Notes: a model not told the origin generated them from the letters alone. DNA of 64,000 nucleotides from Leclercia adecarboxylata (GCF_006874705.1 NZ_CP035382.1:3968001-4032000); one strand, 5' to 3'. Positions 1-10,673 are shown, counted from the stretch's first letter. Numbers and translations: made by a program.

Positions 1-679
1 CGCTAAACCAGTCGCTGTTTTCCTGACGAATTAACTGCACCGACTCGCCAATTTCCTGCAGATGCAGGGTCATCGCTTTTTCTACCGCATCGGCGTCGCG
101 TTTTTCCAGCGCGCTGAAAATATCCAGATGCTGACGCAGCAGCATCTCCGGCGGCGAGACGTGATCGAGGCTCATGTAACGCACGCGGTCCATGGTTGCC
201 TTAATATTCTCGATGGTGTCCCAGGCCAGCTGGCAGTCGGCAATTTGTGCCAGTTTCTGGTGAAACTCGTCGTCAAGCAGGAAAAAATCATTCAGCTGTT
301 TGCGCTCAATGGCGATGCGTTGCTGATGCAGGTTCTGCTCGATCAGGTAACACTGATGATCGTCGATAAGGTTCGCTGCGCGTCGTACCACGGCGCACTC
401 AATGGCCTGACGGACGAAACAGCCATTACGCACCTGGGTGAGGGAGATCTTATTCACGTAGCTGCCGCGCTGGGGGCGGATCTGAATCAGACCGTTTTCA
501 GCCAGCTTAATAAAGGCTTCACGAACCGGCTGGCGAGAGACATCAAAACGGACCGACACCTCTTTTTCAGAGAGCGGGGTGCCCGGCGGGATCAGACAGT
601 GCACAATGTCGCTGCGCAAAATACGGTAAATCTGCTGATTAACGGGTTGGGTCGGATTGAGTTGCGATTCAGCGGCCAT
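1..679 (-). CDS. rspR: GntR-family (FadR-type) regulator RspR/YdfH, 3' end cut by window
   Basis: The protein begins [20 protein letters not shown] and is near-identical in pattern to E. coli RspR (YdfH, 228 aa). The N-terminal winged helix (about residues 15-80) contains [19 protein letters not shown], and a helical FCD-type effector domain follows with [10 protein letters not shown] and [10 protein letters not shown]. The ATG at 679 matches the E. coli start. About 226 codons are visible, so only the last two or so are lost at the left edge. In E. coli the protein represses rspAB (sugar-acid dehydratase/dehydrogenase); rspAB would lie outside the window. The adjacent ydfG on the same strand reproduces the E. 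coli order. Confidence 0.93.
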   Translation of the reverse strand, partial: MAAESQLNPTQPVNQQIYRILRSDIVHCLIPPGTPLSEKEVSVRFDVSRQPVREAFIKLAENGLIQIRPQRGSYVNKISLTQVRNGCFVRQAIECAVVRRAANLIDDHQCYLIEQNLHQQRIAIERKQLNDFFLLDDEFHQKLAQIADCQLAWDTIENIKATMDRVRYMSLDHVSPPEMLLRQHLDIFSALEKRDADAVEKAMTLHLQEIGESVQLIRQENSDWFS

Positions 680-742
680 TGGTTGTGATTTCTCAAAGAA
701 TTAACCGGTAAATACTACCATTCTTTTGCCGGGCATCCCAGT

Positions 743-760
743 CCCGGCCCTAAGGCCGGG
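743..760 (-). terminator. GC-rich hairpin downstream of ydfG
   Basis: CCCGGCC and GGCCGGG arms surround a short loop 11 bases past the ydfG stop. No convincing T-run follows on the minus strand, so this may be a REP-like processing hairpin rather than a strong intrinsic terminator. Confidence 0.35.
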
Positions 761-770
761 CGGGGAAAGG

Positions 771-1517
771 TCATCCGCGATGGACGCTGAGACCGGCAAA
801 ACTCTGGCTGACCGGCATCATTTCAACGGTGTTAATGTTGACGTGTTTTGGCAGGGTGGCCACCCACCAGACGGCTTCAGTGACATCATCCGGCGTCAGG
901 GCGGTGGTGTTCTCGTAGGTTTTACCGGCTTTATCGTCATCGCCTTTAAAGCGCACGTTGGAGAACTCCGTCCCGCCGACCAGGCCTGGCTCGATATCCG
1001 TCACGCGGATGGCGGTGCCGTGCAGGTCGGTGCGCAGATTCAGGCTGAACTGGCGCACAAAGGCTTTGGTCGCGCCGTAGACGTTACCGCCTGCGTAAGG
1101 CCAGCTGCCCGCGGTTGAGCCAATGTTGATCACATGACCACGGTTACGTTCGACCATTCCGGGCAGGACGGCACGGGTCATATAGACCAGGCCTTTGTTA
1201 TTGGTGTCGATCATCGTTTCCCAGTCTTCCACGCTGGCTTTGTGGGCAGGCTCCAGCCCCAGCGCCAGCCCGGCATTGTTAACCAGTACGTCGATGTCAC
1301 GCCATTCAGCCGGCAGGTTAGCCATCATCTCTTCAATGGATGCGCGGTTACGCACGTCCAGCTGCGCGGTCAGAATGTTCTCTCCGAGCTCCTCTTTCAG
1401 CTCCTGCAGACGCTCCTGACGACGACCGGTGGCAATCACCTTATGCCCGTTGGCGACGAAGCGACGCGTGATACTTTCACCAAAACCCGCTGTCGCCCCG
1501 GTAACTAATATAATCAT
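771..1517 (-). CDS. ydfG: NADP-dependent 3-hydroxy acid / serine dehydrogenase YdfG (SDR)
   Basis: The product is 248 aa, exactly the E. coli length. Classical short-chain dehydrogenase marks are present: GATAGFGESI cofactor loop at the N-terminus, NNAGLALG near residue 80, a Ser in INIGSTAGSW and the YGATK catalytic Tyr/Lys. E. coli YdfG oxidises L-allo-threonine, serine and 3-hydroxypropionate and reduces malonic semialdehyde in the uracil (Rut) pathway; that role is taken from the family. The ATG at 1517 is chosen because it gives the MIILVTGATAGFG N-terminus of the family; the reading frame stays open far upstream, into the antisense of dcp, but that extension has no recognisable domain. 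It is divergent from dcp. Confidence 0.95.
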   Translation of the reverse strand: MIILVTGATAGFGESITRRFVANGHKVIATGRRQERLQELKEELGENILTAQLDVRNRASIEEMMANLPAEWRDIDVLVNNAGLALGLEPAHKASVEDWETMIDTNNKGLVYMTRAVLPGMVERNRGHVINIGSTAGSWPYAGGNVYGATKAFVRQFSLNLRTDLHGTAIRVTDIEPGLVGGTEFSNVRFKGDDDKAGKTYENTTALTPDDVTEAVWWVATLPKHVNINTVEMMPVSQSFAGLSVHRG

Positions 1518-1670
1518 CTCACTGTTCCTCAACGCTTTTTGTGTTTTACTACCATAGCATGTGATCTGACGCAGAGTAAGGCGACATTTTGCCCCCTTCG
1601 GGTCACAGAGATTGCAGCGACTGTCGGGCTGGCCTACTCTGGTGAAATTCATCGTATTCAGGAGTCTGAT

Positions 1671-3716
1671 ATGTCTGGCACTAACCCCTTTACCGCAAGC
1701 AGCCTTTTGCCGTACCAGGCACCGCATTTTGATCTGATCGACGACAGCCACTATCGCCCGGCCTTCGACGACGCCATCCGCCAGAAGCGCGAAGAGATCG
1801 CCGCAATCGCCGGGTCTGCGGCGGCGCCTGACTTTAACAATACCGTGCTGGCGCTGGAGAACAGCGGCGGCCTGCTGAGCCGGGTGAGCAACGTCTTCTT
1901 TGCCATGACCTCGGCACATACTAATGATTATCTGCAGCAGCTGGAGGAGGCTATCGCCACCGAGCTGGCGGCGCTGTCCAATGATATCTGGCTGAACGAC
2001 GCGCTCTTTGCCCGGGTGGATGCTGTCTATCACGCGCGGCAGACGATGGCTCCGGACGCGGAGTCCCTGCGCCTGATCGAGGAACTGCACCAGCGCTTTA
2101 TCCTGGCCGGGGCTCGCCTGGGAGAGGCGCAAAAACAGGCGCTGAAAGCGATTAATACGGAGTCTGCCGCCCTCACCAGCCAGTTTAACCAGCGTTTGCT
2201 GGCGGCTGATAAAGCGGGCGGGCTGGTGGTGGATTATCCTCATCAGCTGGATGGCATGAGCCAGGCAGAGAAGGCGGCAGCAGCCCAGGCGGCAGCGGAG
2301 AAGGGGCTTAGCGATCGCTGGCTCATTCCGCTGCTTAACACCACCCAGCAACCGGCCCTGCAACAACTACGCGATCGCCAGACCCGGGAAAATCTGTTCA
2401 ACGCGGGCTGGCTGCGCACGCAAAAAAACGATGCCAACGATACCCGTGAGCTGGTACGTCGTCTGGTAGCGCTGCGGGCGCGTCAGGCTGAACTGCTGGG
2501 CTTCGACAGCTATGCCAGCTGGAAAATTGCCGACCAGATGGCGAAAACGCCCGACGCCGCGCTGGCGTTTATGCGCGGCATTGTCCCGGCCGCGCGCGGG
2601 CGCGCATTGCAGGAGCAGGCCGATATCCAGAAGGTGATTGATGATGAACAGGACGGATTTAACGTGCAGGCCTGGGACTGGTCGTTTTATGCCGAACGCG
2701 TGCGACTGGCGAAGTACGCCCTGGATGAATCACAGGTCAAACCCTATTTTGCCCTAAACCGGGTGCTGACCGACGGCGTCTTCTGGGCGGCGACCCAGCT
2801 GTTCGGCATTACCTTTGTCGAGCGCAACGACATCCCGGTTTATCATCCTGACGTGCGCGTCTGGGAAATCTTCGATCACCACGGGGAAGGGATGGCGCTA
2901 TTTTACGGTGACTTCTTCGCCCGCGACTCGAAAGGCGGCGGGGCGTGGATGGGGAATTTTGTCGAACAGTCCCATGAATCTGGCACCCGTCCGGTGATCT
3001 ATAACGTCTGCAACTATCAAATGCCGGCGGAGGGCCAGCCGGCGCTGATCTCCTGGGATGATGTGATCACCCTGTTCCATGAATTTGGTCACACCCTGCA
3101 CGGACTGTTTGCCAGCCAGCATTACGCTACGCTCTCCGGGACCAACACGCCGCGCGATTTTGTCGAATTCCCGTCGCAAATCAACGAACACTGGGCCAGC
3201 CATCCGCAGGTCTTTGCCCACTATGCCCGCCACTATGAAACCGGGGAGCCGATGCCAGACTCCTTGCGCGAGAAAATGCTCAGTGCGACCCAGTTCAATA
3301 AAGGCTATGACATGACCGAGCTGCTCAGCGCCGCGCTGCTGGACATGAACTGGCACGGGTTAGCCGCCAACGAAGCGCCAGAGGATGTTGAGGCCTTTGA
3401 AACCGCAGCCCTGGAGCGCGAACAGCTGCATCTCTCCGCGATACCGCCGCGCTATCGCAGCAGCTACTTTGCCCATATCTTCGGCGGCGGCTATGCGGCG
3501 GGCTATTACGCCTATTTGTGGACGCAAATGCTGGCCGACGATGGCTACCAGTGGTTTGTGGAAGAGGGCGGCCTGACCCGCGAAAACGGGCAGAAATTCC
3601 GCGAGGCGATTTTGTCCCGCGGCAATGGCACTGATTTAGCTGAACTTTATCGTCAGTGGCGCGGGCACGATCCGCAGATTGAGCCGATGCTGGTGAATCG
3701 CGGGTTGAGTTCGTAA
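1671..3716 (+). CDS. dcp: peptidyl-dipeptidase Dcp (M3 zinc peptidase)
   Basis: The 681-aa product has the same length as E. coli Dcp. The zinc site HEFGH lies in TLFHEFGHTLHGLF at about residue 470, with the downstream Glu ligand in the FVEFPSQINEHW region as in thimet-type M3 peptidases. The enzyme removes C-terminal dipeptides from oligopeptides in the cytoplasm. The start is the ATG of MSGTNPFTASSLL, preceded by a purine-rich CAGGAG element; the open frame extends to 1539 but that part overlaps the divergent promoter region. It is followed by an intrinsic terminator, so it is probably monocistronic. Confidence 0.97.
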   Translation: MSGTNPFTASSLLPYQAPHFDLIDDSHYRPAFDDAIRQKREEIAAIAGSAAAPDFNNTVLALENSGGLLSRVSNVFFAMTSAHTNDYLQQLEEAIATELAALSNDIWLNDALFARVDAVYHARQTMAPDAESLRLIEELHQRFILAGARLGEAQKQALKAINTESAALTSQFNQRLLAADKAGGLVVDYPHQLDGMSQAEKAAAAQAAAEKGLSDRWLIPLLNTTQQPALQQLRDRQTRENLFNAGWLRTQKNDANDTRELVRRLVALRARQAELLGFDSYASWKIADQMAKTPDAALAFMRGIVPAARGRALQEQADIQKVIDDEQDGFNVQAWDWSFYAERVRLAKYALDESQVKPYFALNRVLTDGVFWAATQLFGITFVERNDIPVYHPDVRVWEIFDHHGEGMALFYGDFFARDSKGGGAWMGNFVEQSHESGTRPVIYNVCNYQMPAEGQPALISWDDVITLFHEFGHTLHGLFASQHYATLSGTNTPRDFVEFPSQINEHWASHPQVFAHYARHYETGEPMPDSLREKMLSATQFNKGYDMTELLSAALLDMNWHGLAANEAPEDVEAFETAALEREQLHLSAIPPRYRSSYFAHIFGGGYAAGYYAYLWTQMLADDGYQWFVEEGGLTRENGQKFREAILSRGNGTDLAELYRQWRGHDPQIEPMLVNRGLSS

Positions 3717-3737
3717 GGAATTTTTAGGCTGGAAACA

Positions 3738-3764
3738 GAACCGGGCGTGATGCCCGGTTTTTTT
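3738..3764 (+). terminator. intrinsic terminator of dcp
   Basis: ACCGGGC and GCCCGGT arms with a TGAT loop are followed by a run of seven T, about 20 bases after the dcp stop. Confidence 0.9.
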
Positions 3765-3913
3765 GCAACAGTCTGGTCTCGCTTTGAGCGAGAAGCGGAC
3801 GTTCAGTCAGAGTATCTAAGGAGCTGGACACAAATCTTCTGACAAAGCGCTAAGAGCCCAAAACCATCACACCTCATATGAAGTGAAATAGTGGACTATC
3901 CTGAGACGTTTCC

Positions 3914-5146
3914 GTGTTAAAAAGAAGATTACCTTACATGGAGATGTTGTTATTTATGGCTTTTTTTTCCGGAATCACTGGGCGGCTGTTCCTCATAAAC
4001 GTAATGACCGCCATTTCATATGCCTTCATATTGCCTGTAATGAGTCTTTTTTTAATAAACGGGTTACATGCTAGCCCGATTTTTATCACTTTCTACAGCC
4101 TGGGGTTTGCCCTGTCAGGATTGTTTTTCAGCCAGCTGATGGGATCTCTTGCAGATAAGGGACATCCAGTCAGGCAACTTTTCATGATTTCTGTTACGTC
4201 GCTTTTTGTGGCGGGTTTAGCCTTCAGTTTCTGTCGTGAACCTGTCGAGGCTCTGGCCATCGGCATTTTCTTAATGGGGCCAGGCAATGCGTCTATCCCG
4301 TTACTCCTGTCGATGATCCGAAAGCATTCACTGTCGGCGGGGCTTAACGCTACGCGACTCAATACGCAAATGCGTTCAGGCGTGTCAATTGTATGGATTG
4401 CCGGACCGGCTCTGGCATTTGTCTTCGCCGACCGATTTGGCTTCACCTTTAATTTTCTGGCCTCAGCCCTGCTTGCGGCCATAACCTTACTTGCAAGCCA
4501 GTTTCTGCTTTCGAAGGATAAAAAAACTGTCAGTACAGGCAGAACAGAAACAACTCAAGCCAGTAATGCCCCTATCACGGGCATGATTTGGGCTCTGGGC
4601 GCAGTAATGATGCTGGCAAATTTATCCAATAACATGTACCTGACCATTATGCCGCTCTACCTGGTACACGAGCTTAATTTACCCGCTTCGTTTCCGGGTT
4701 TTCTGCTGGGTGCAACCGCGATAATGGAGATTCCCGTTATGCTTGCCGCTGCTCATCTGGCAGAGAAAACAGGGAAAGAACCACTGATTATGGTCGGATT
4801 TCTCTTTGCTGCCGTCTATTACAGCCTGCTTCAGCTGGCCACTAACATGACAGAACTGATTGTGCTGCAACTTTTTAACGGATTATTCTTTGGTATTTTT
4901 GTCGGCTTAGGCATTTCTCTTATTCAGGACGCGTTGCCTGAACGTAGCGGCTTCGCATCAGCATTTCACTCCAATGCCATGCGCACAGGCATGATGTCAG
5001 GCAATGGTATTGCCGGTCTGATGGCGCAAGTAGCAGGGTTTAAAATGACGCTGCTTGTTCCATTGTTATCAGTGTGTTGTGCTGCTTTGCTAATGCTTTG
5101 CATAAAGAGAAATCACCCGACAAAAAACAGTTCACCAATGGGCTGA
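3914..5146 (+). CDS. MFS sugar-efflux (SET family) transporter
   Basis: The 410-aa product is a 12-helix major facilitator. Segments such as GFLLGATAIMEIPVMLAAAH, LQLFNGLFFGIFVGLGISL and RSGVSIVWIAGPALAF resemble SetA/SetB sugar-efflux pumps, although identity to either looks modest, so no symbol is given. SET pumps export lactose, glucose analogues and some glycoside drugs; the substrate here is unknown. The longest start is GTG 3914; an in-frame ATG at 3938 (MEMLLFMAFF) is an equally good choice. The gene is AT-richer than dcp before it and opens a patchwork of single genes with separate leaders, which suggests acquired DNA. Confidence 0.8.
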   Translation: MLKRRLPYMEMLLFMAFFSGITGRLFLINVMTAISYAFILPVMSLFLINGLHASPIFITFYSLGFALSGLFFSQLMGSLADKGHPVRQLFMISVTSLFVAGLAFSFCREPVEALAIGIFLMGPGNASIPLLLSMIRKHSLSAGLNATRLNTQMRSGVSIVWIAGPALAFVFADRFGFTFNFLASALLAAITLLASQFLLSKDKKTVSTGRTETTQASNAPITGMIWALGAVMMLANLSNNMYLTIMPLYLVHELNLPASFPGFLLGATAIMEIPVMLAAAHLAEKTGKEPLIMVGFLFAAVYYSLLQLATNMTELIVLQLFNGLFFGIFVGLGISLIQDALPERSGFASAFHSNAMRTGMMSGNGIAGLMAQVAGFKMTLLVPLLSVCCAALLMLCIKRNHPTKNSSPMG

Positions 5147-5216
5147 CAGTCCTCATAAATATACGTACAAACCCGATTAACCAGCGCTGTTGCTTCGATT
5201 TTATTCTCATTAATAC

Positions 5217-5284
5217 ACTGTCCGCTTCTGGCACGAAGCGGACGAGCTAACTGAGCTGAAGGTCTGCTGTGAGCGAAAAGCGAC
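5217..5284 (+). repeat. 68-bp repeat, copy 1 (inverted with respect to 7778-7846)
   Basis: Contains the short palindrome CGCTTCTGGCACGAAGCG followed by GACGAGCTAACTGAGCTGAA and GGTCTGCTGTGAGCG. The same sequence with about three differences lies in reverse orientation at 7778-7846. This copy fills most of the roughly 300-base gap between the efflux pump and the phosphatase gene; I see no other gene there. A degenerate fragment (GAGCGAGAAGCGGACGTTC) also occurs near 3788-3806. Confidence 0.85.
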
Positions 5285-5443
5285 GGTACGGGCTGTATCA
5301 TTCTATCTGTATCTGCGCACATTGATCTTCATCTGGCACGTTATCTAAGCATCCAGGGTCAACCCTAAATATGGTGGTAGTGCATCCTGCCTTCATCGCG
5401 TTAGTCTATCGGCGTCAAAAGGATCACAAGAACAAAGCGCTTT

Positions 5444-6001
5444 ATGGAAATTATTTTGATGCGTCATGGAAAGCCGTCATTTACAGGTTCTTCGAGGGTA
5501 ACGAGCCTTGAGATGAACGAATGGATTTCACAATATGATCTCTCTGATACGGGCAGCGATATGCCCCCGCAATCATGTAAAGCATTAGCATCCAGCGCAT
5601 TGCACATCATAAGCAGTCCTCTTCCCAGAGCGCTTTCATCTCTGAAGGCATTAGGGCGTGAACCGGATATCATTGATGAAGCCTTCAGGGAAGCTGACTT
5701 GCCCCTGTTCGGGATGCCCGCTGTTAAGTTATCCCCCATCGTCTGGGCATCTCTCTTCCGCGTGATGTGGCTTTGTGGCATCTCCCGTAATGTAGAGTCC
5801 TTGGGAATAGCTAAGCAACGCGCCGTTCAGGCTGCGGATATCCTGGTCATGTCTGCAAAAGTATCAAATGGACCTGTGCTGCTCATGGGTCATGGGGTGA
5901 TGAATCGGCTGATTGCAAAGGAACTCATATCGTTAGGCTGGAAAGCGTGCCGTCGCCAGGGTAGTGGTTACTGGAACGCGGGTATTTACAGCTTACTCTA
6001 A
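5444..6001 (+). CDS. histidine phosphatase family protein
   Basis: The 185-aa product starts MEIILMRHGKPSF; the RHG triad is the phospho-acceptor signature of the phosphoglycerate-mutase-like superfamily. A second conserved His appears late in LLMGHGVMNRLIAKEL, and SSPLPRALSSLKAL supplies the usual middle Arg. No signal peptide is seen, so it should be cytosolic. The substrate cannot be deduced; SixA/CobC-like and broad-specificity phosphatases are alternatives. It is a single gene with about 300 and 200 non-coding bases around it. Confidence 0.8.
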   Translation: MEIILMRHGKPSFTGSSRVTSLEMNEWISQYDLSDTGSDMPPQSCKALASSALHIISSPLPRALSSLKALGREPDIIDEAFREADLPLFGMPAVKLSPIVWASLFRVMWLCGISRNVESLGIAKQRAVQAADILVMSAKVSNGPVLLMGHGVMNRLIAKELISLGWKACRRQGSGYWNAGIYSLL

Positions 6002-6205
6002 GTAAAGATCTTAATTAAACATTCACTCTATCTGGCCTTTTGAGGCTAACAGGTCTGCTTCTGGCCCCTCTATTCTGCAGGGCGAGGAGCAGTTATTTTT
6101 AGATGTTGCCCCGTTCTTCTGCGTTAACACTCAGTGGGGGAATTAATCAGGCCGAGCGCGGGGTCCCGCTCTTTTTTAACCGGCTGGCTTAAACAGGAAG
6201 ATTTG

Positions 6206-7117
6206 ATGTATACCAAAAATATTCGTGCGATGCTCGGAGGGGCTTTTCTATTGACGTCAGTCTTCATCCCAACGTCCAAAGCTCAATCTCTGTCCATATC
6301 ATCAGAATATCCAAACTTGCAGCCTGTGTCCGTTCAAACACAAGGCTCAGGAAAAGATGTCATATTGATCCCAGGGCTGGCGTCGTCTCGAGGAATTTGG
6401 ACCGATTTAGCATCAGGTTTACAGCTGAACCATCGCGTTCACATTTTAGAACTCGCGGGCTTTGCGAGTACACCTGCTATTTCCCACCGGGACGGGAAGA
6501 TCATCGCTCCGGTAGTTGACGCCATCGCTGAATACATCCGCACCCAACACATCAAAGCTCCTGCGATCATTGGCCACTCTCTTGGCGGGGAGATTGCATT
6601 GATGCTGGGGGCACAGCATCCTGACCTGGTCGGTCGCTTAATGATTGTCGATGCTTTGCCGTTCTATATGTTAATGATTGACCCTGCGGCGACCAGCGAA
6701 TCAGCTTCTCAGCGTGCTATTGCAACAAGAGATTGGATACTGGCGCAATCGCCGGAAGAATTTGTAGCGTTTCAGAAAACATCCATAGCCCGTTTAGCTA
6801 AGACCGAGGCGGTGAGGCCTGCACTGTTGGCTGCAGGGCTCAGTTCCGATCGCAGAACCCTTGCAGATGCTGTGTATGAATTGATGATTACCGATTTGCG
6901 CCCCGAGCTTGACCACATCAGAGCACCGATTGAGATCGTTTATGCGTATGACGCCTTATTCGGGGTGCCTGCATCCAGCGTGGATGAAATGTACCGTCGA
7001 GCCTATACCAATGCGCCAGATATCCATTTCACACGAATCGATGACAGTTTTCACTTTATCATGCTTGATCAGCCAGAACGATTCTCCAGCGCGGTTCAGT
7101 CATTCTTAAACAAATAA
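6206..7117 (+). CDS. exported alpha/beta hydrolase
   Basis: The 303-aa product begins MYTKNIRAMLGGAFLL and carries a Sec-type signal peptide ending near SKAQS, so a periplasmic location is predicted. The fold is marked by the oxyanion-loop region LIPGLASSRGIW, the nucleophile elbow GHSLGGE in IIGHSLGGEIALMLG, and a late catalytic His in DDSFHFIMLDQP. The ATG at 6206 follows ACAGGAAG at good distance; a longer in-frame start at 6134 would spoil the signal peptide. The substrate is unknown (esterase, lactonase or haloperoxidase-like are all possible). Confidence 0.8.
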   Translation: MYTKNIRAMLGGAFLLTSVFIPTSKAQSLSISSEYPNLQPVSVQTQGSGKDVILIPGLASSRGIWTDLASGLQLNHRVHILELAGFASTPAISHRDGKIIAPVVDAIAEYIRTQHIKAPAIIGHSLGGEIALMLGAQHPDLVGRLMIVDALPFYMLMIDPAATSESASQRAIATRDWILAQSPEEFVAFQKTSIARLAKTEAVRPALLAAGLSSDRRTLADAVYELMITDLRPELDHIRAPIEIVYAYDALFGVPASSVDEMYRRAYTNAPDIHFTRIDDSFHFIMLDQPERFSSAVQSFLNK

Positions 7118-7361
7118 GGCATGCTTAGGGCGCACATAAATCGACGTTACTGCAGCGGCCGCAAAACAGTGATGTCCGCTCTATGCCAACTGCGGACGTT
7201 GTTGTGTTTAACATCAGATGAAACAGCAGAGCTACTTACATGGAACCTGACTATTGGATCAGAACGTTTGTAACTCCTAAACAGTTAGTGTTGATCGCCT
7301 TCAGGCGCACCTAACCCTATGTGATATAATTGATTTTTGGGTTTTGATATGAGGTCAGGTT

Positions 7362-7694
7362 GTGAATACATATATTTTGCTTGGTGGGGCCATCGTCGCT
7401 GAAGTAATCGGAACAACTCTGATGAAATACTCTGAAGGGTTTACACGTCTATGGCCATCTGTAGCCACCATTGTTTGCTACTGCGTCGCTTTCTATCTTC
7501 TCGCCCAGACGCTGTCGAACATCCCTACAGGTATTGCTTACGCCATTTGGTCAGGTGCTGGCATCGTATTAATCAGCCTTGTAGGCTGGCTGGTAAGTGG
7601 ACAAAAGCTTGATTTCCCGGCGATAGCGGGTATGTTCCTGATTTGTGCTGGAGTTTTGGTTATCAATATTTTTTCAAAATCTTCTCCTCATTAA
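7362..7694 (+). CDS. emrE: small multidrug resistance pump EmrE
   Basis: The 110-aa product has four membrane helices and follows E. coli EmrE almost residue by residue, including the proton/drug-binding Glu14 (GGAIVAEVIGTT), Tyr40, Tyr60 and Trp63 (IAYAIWSGAGIVLISL). It exports quaternary ammonium and other lipophilic cations in exchange for protons as an antiparallel dimer. The start is GTG at 7362 with AGGTCAGG upstream, and a TATAAT hexamer lies about 35 bases before it. In E. coli emrE sits in prophage DNA; here it lies in a segment bounded by inverted repeats. Confidence 0.93.
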   Translation: MNTYILLGGAIVAEVIGTTLMKYSEGFTRLWPSVATIVCYCVAFYLLAQTLSNIPTGIAYAIWSGAGIVLISLVGWLVSGQKLDFPAIAGMFLICAGVLVINIFSKSSPH

Positions 7695-7777
7695 ATCCAT
7701 TAAGTGCGCGTCAGACCTCTGGCGCGCTTGGGCATGCCTTTGGTTAATTGAACAGCTTTCAAATCCATTCCCACTAT

Positions 7778-7846
7778 GTCTGCTTCTCGCTCACAGCAGA
7801 CCTTCAGCTCAGTTAGCTCGTCCGCTTCGTGCCAGAAGCGAACAGT
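7778..7846 (-). repeat. 68-bp repeat, copy 2 (inverted)
   Basis: Reverse-complement partner of 5217-5284, with about three mismatches and one single-base gap. The two copies bracket the phosphatase, hydrolase and emrE genes (2.6 kb). It occupies the gap between emrE and the SDR gene. Confidence 0.85.
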
Positions 7847-7921
7847 CTCATGGAGCGTGTAGGCCCGCTATGAGTTAGGATCGGACGTTAACTGCTCCGA
7901 TAAGCGTCGCCAGATTCAGCT

Positions 7922-8659
7922 TCAGACTCTCAGTTTTTCGCGAGTTGGACCTTCAAAGTAGATGCTACTGATATGGCAGCTACGCGGTTGAGCCAGCACA
8001 AAACGAATTGCTTCCCAGACTGAACGCCCATTCATCAGACGTTCCCCCATTTTGGGTCGGCTATCGACAAACGTACCTAATCCTGTTAGTTCGAAATCCG
8101 GAGGATACAACCCAGTCACACGTATATTTTCTTCGGACAACTGTTGCGAGAGTTTAGTTGTAAATCCGCTAAGCCCGTGTTTGCTGGCAAAAAAAGCGGG
8201 GTGCGCAATGGAATCTGTAAAATTTGGAATCCCACATGAAGATATAATTGAAACGATATCCGCACTTTCTGAACGTCTTAACCCGGGTAGTAACGCCTGA
8301 GTCAGTAGAATCGAACCTGTCAGTCCCGAACTGACGGTATTGATAATCTCTGTGTTTGGTTGATCGTCTAACGTTCCTGACAGCCATTGAGCATCATTAA
8401 GGATTAAAATGTCTATGGGTCTGTCTGAAGTTAACAACTGTGAAGAAAACTGAGAAAGGGATTCAGGCTGAGTCAAATCACAGATATATCCTTTCGCCAT
8501 TCCGCCTTCAGCCTTGATGATACCGCAAGTTTTTTGAATATCATCAACACGCCTCGCGCAAAAATCTACCTCGACGCCTTCTCGTGCCAGCCACACGCTC
8601 AGCGCCTGACCAAATCCCGCGCCGCCACCGGTAATCACAGCTCTTTTACCTCTAAGCAT
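7922..8659 (-). CDS. SDR-fold protein with catalytic Tyr replaced by Phe
   Basis: The 245-aa product begins MLRGKRAVITGGGAGFGQAL, a normal Rossmann cofactor loop, followed by an Arg-containing FCARRVDD segment that suggests NADP. In place of NNAG it has LNDAQ, and in place of YxxxK it has PAFFASKHGL, so the general-acid Tyr is Phe while the Lys is kept. The upstream Ser (SIISSCG) is present. I chose the start at 8659 because AAGGA lies nine bases before it; ATG 8665 is only three bases from that site. It is either a catalytically altered or inactive SDR, or a regulator or binding protein built on this fold. Confidence 0.75.
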   Translation of the reverse strand: MLRGKRAVITGGGAGFGQALSVWLAREGVEVDFCARRVDDIQKTCGIIKAEGGMAKGYICDLTQPESLSQFSSQLLTSDRPIDILILNDAQWLSGTLDDQPNTEIINTVSSGLTGSILLTQALLPGLRRSESADIVSIISSCGIPNFTDSIAHPAFFASKHGLSGFTTKLSQQLSEENIRVTGLYPPDFELTGLGTFVDSRPKMGERLMNGRSVWEAIRFVLAQPRSCHISSIYFEGPTREKLRV

Positions 8660-8843
8660 CTTCATCCATCCTTTATTAATGATTGTGTGGATGTAGATAT
8701 ACATGAGGAGGTAGATTGGCATCTTTCAGTTAGTGCCATTTTGAGACGACAGGAAGACGCTGTATATCCAGACCATTTGGTGCCTGAACATCGCATTAAA
8801 TATCGTTATGAGTTTTCTGATGTAGATTGTAATAGTGAAGTGG

Positions 8844-10054
<1,211 letters not shown>

Positions 10055-10094
10055 TCACCTCTATTCAGGTGGCCAAATTCAGTAAACCACTTCA

Positions 10095-10673
10095 TAGCGA
10101 CTTTTTTAGGCTTTCTACGTGTAATGCGGCGTATAGAAGTTATCAATCTTAGGGTTAATCAGCACCGCTGAACGTATTGCCATAAAGAGTGTTGCCCGCC
10201 AGCTGCCCGCTGTCTCAGTCATTCGGGCATACGCCAACCAGCGCCGGAACAGGCAAAATAACCAACAACAGCGGAAGTGGTTTGTTGGTTGAACTCAGCC
10301 TGACGCATACATTATTGCTCTGATAGAGCGTTTAAAATAATTTCAGTGTTGTTGCGTTGAAAAAAATAATAAATGCTGAAAAAAAATGTAAAGACCTGAG
10401 TGACATAATTTGTACTAAGCACAAAAGAGGATGAATTAGGGCACATAAAAGAAAGCGCGTGAAAAAAACGCTAATTAATCGCCTTAAGTCAAATTAACGC
10501 CACTTAACAGATCCATAGGCGCAAGGTTATGTAAGTGGTTGTTAAGATTAATCTTAGAATTGGCGGGAATAAGGACTATTCATTAGAGATGCTGAATGTT
10601 TTGGCGTAAATTTATTCGCAAAAATTATGTTACAAATTCTACGAATTTATTCACAACCAAGGACGTTTAGCGT
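10095..10673. other. 579-base non-coding stretch between IS element and lipoprotein gene
   Basis: No convincing gene is seen. The first 100 bases continue the pre-insertion sequence. On the minus strand near 10170-10240 a short open stretch reads GQLAGNTLYGNTFSGAD then stop, which may be a gene tail remnant. The last 200 bases are AT-rich and hold the likely promoter of the lipoprotein gene, including the 14-bp palindrome listed separately. Confidence 0.5.
10543..10556. promoter_or_regulatory. 14-bp perfect palindrome upstream of lipoprotein/Slam genes
   Basis: TAAGATTAATCTTA is a perfect dyad about 120 bases before the lipoprotein start in an AT-rich leader. It does not match the Fur consensus. 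It is a candidate operator only. Confidence 0.3.

Noticed and set aside
1518-2366. Long minus-strand open frame continuing upstream of ydfG across dcp
   Set aside because: It is antisense to dcp, has Gly/Arg/Gln-rich composition typical of GC-rich shadows, and the YdfG family start lies at 1517.
10500-10673. Fur box before the surface lipoprotein, which would support an iron/heme role
   Set aside because: Only an AAGATTAATCTT-type dyad is present; it does not match the Fur consensus well enough.
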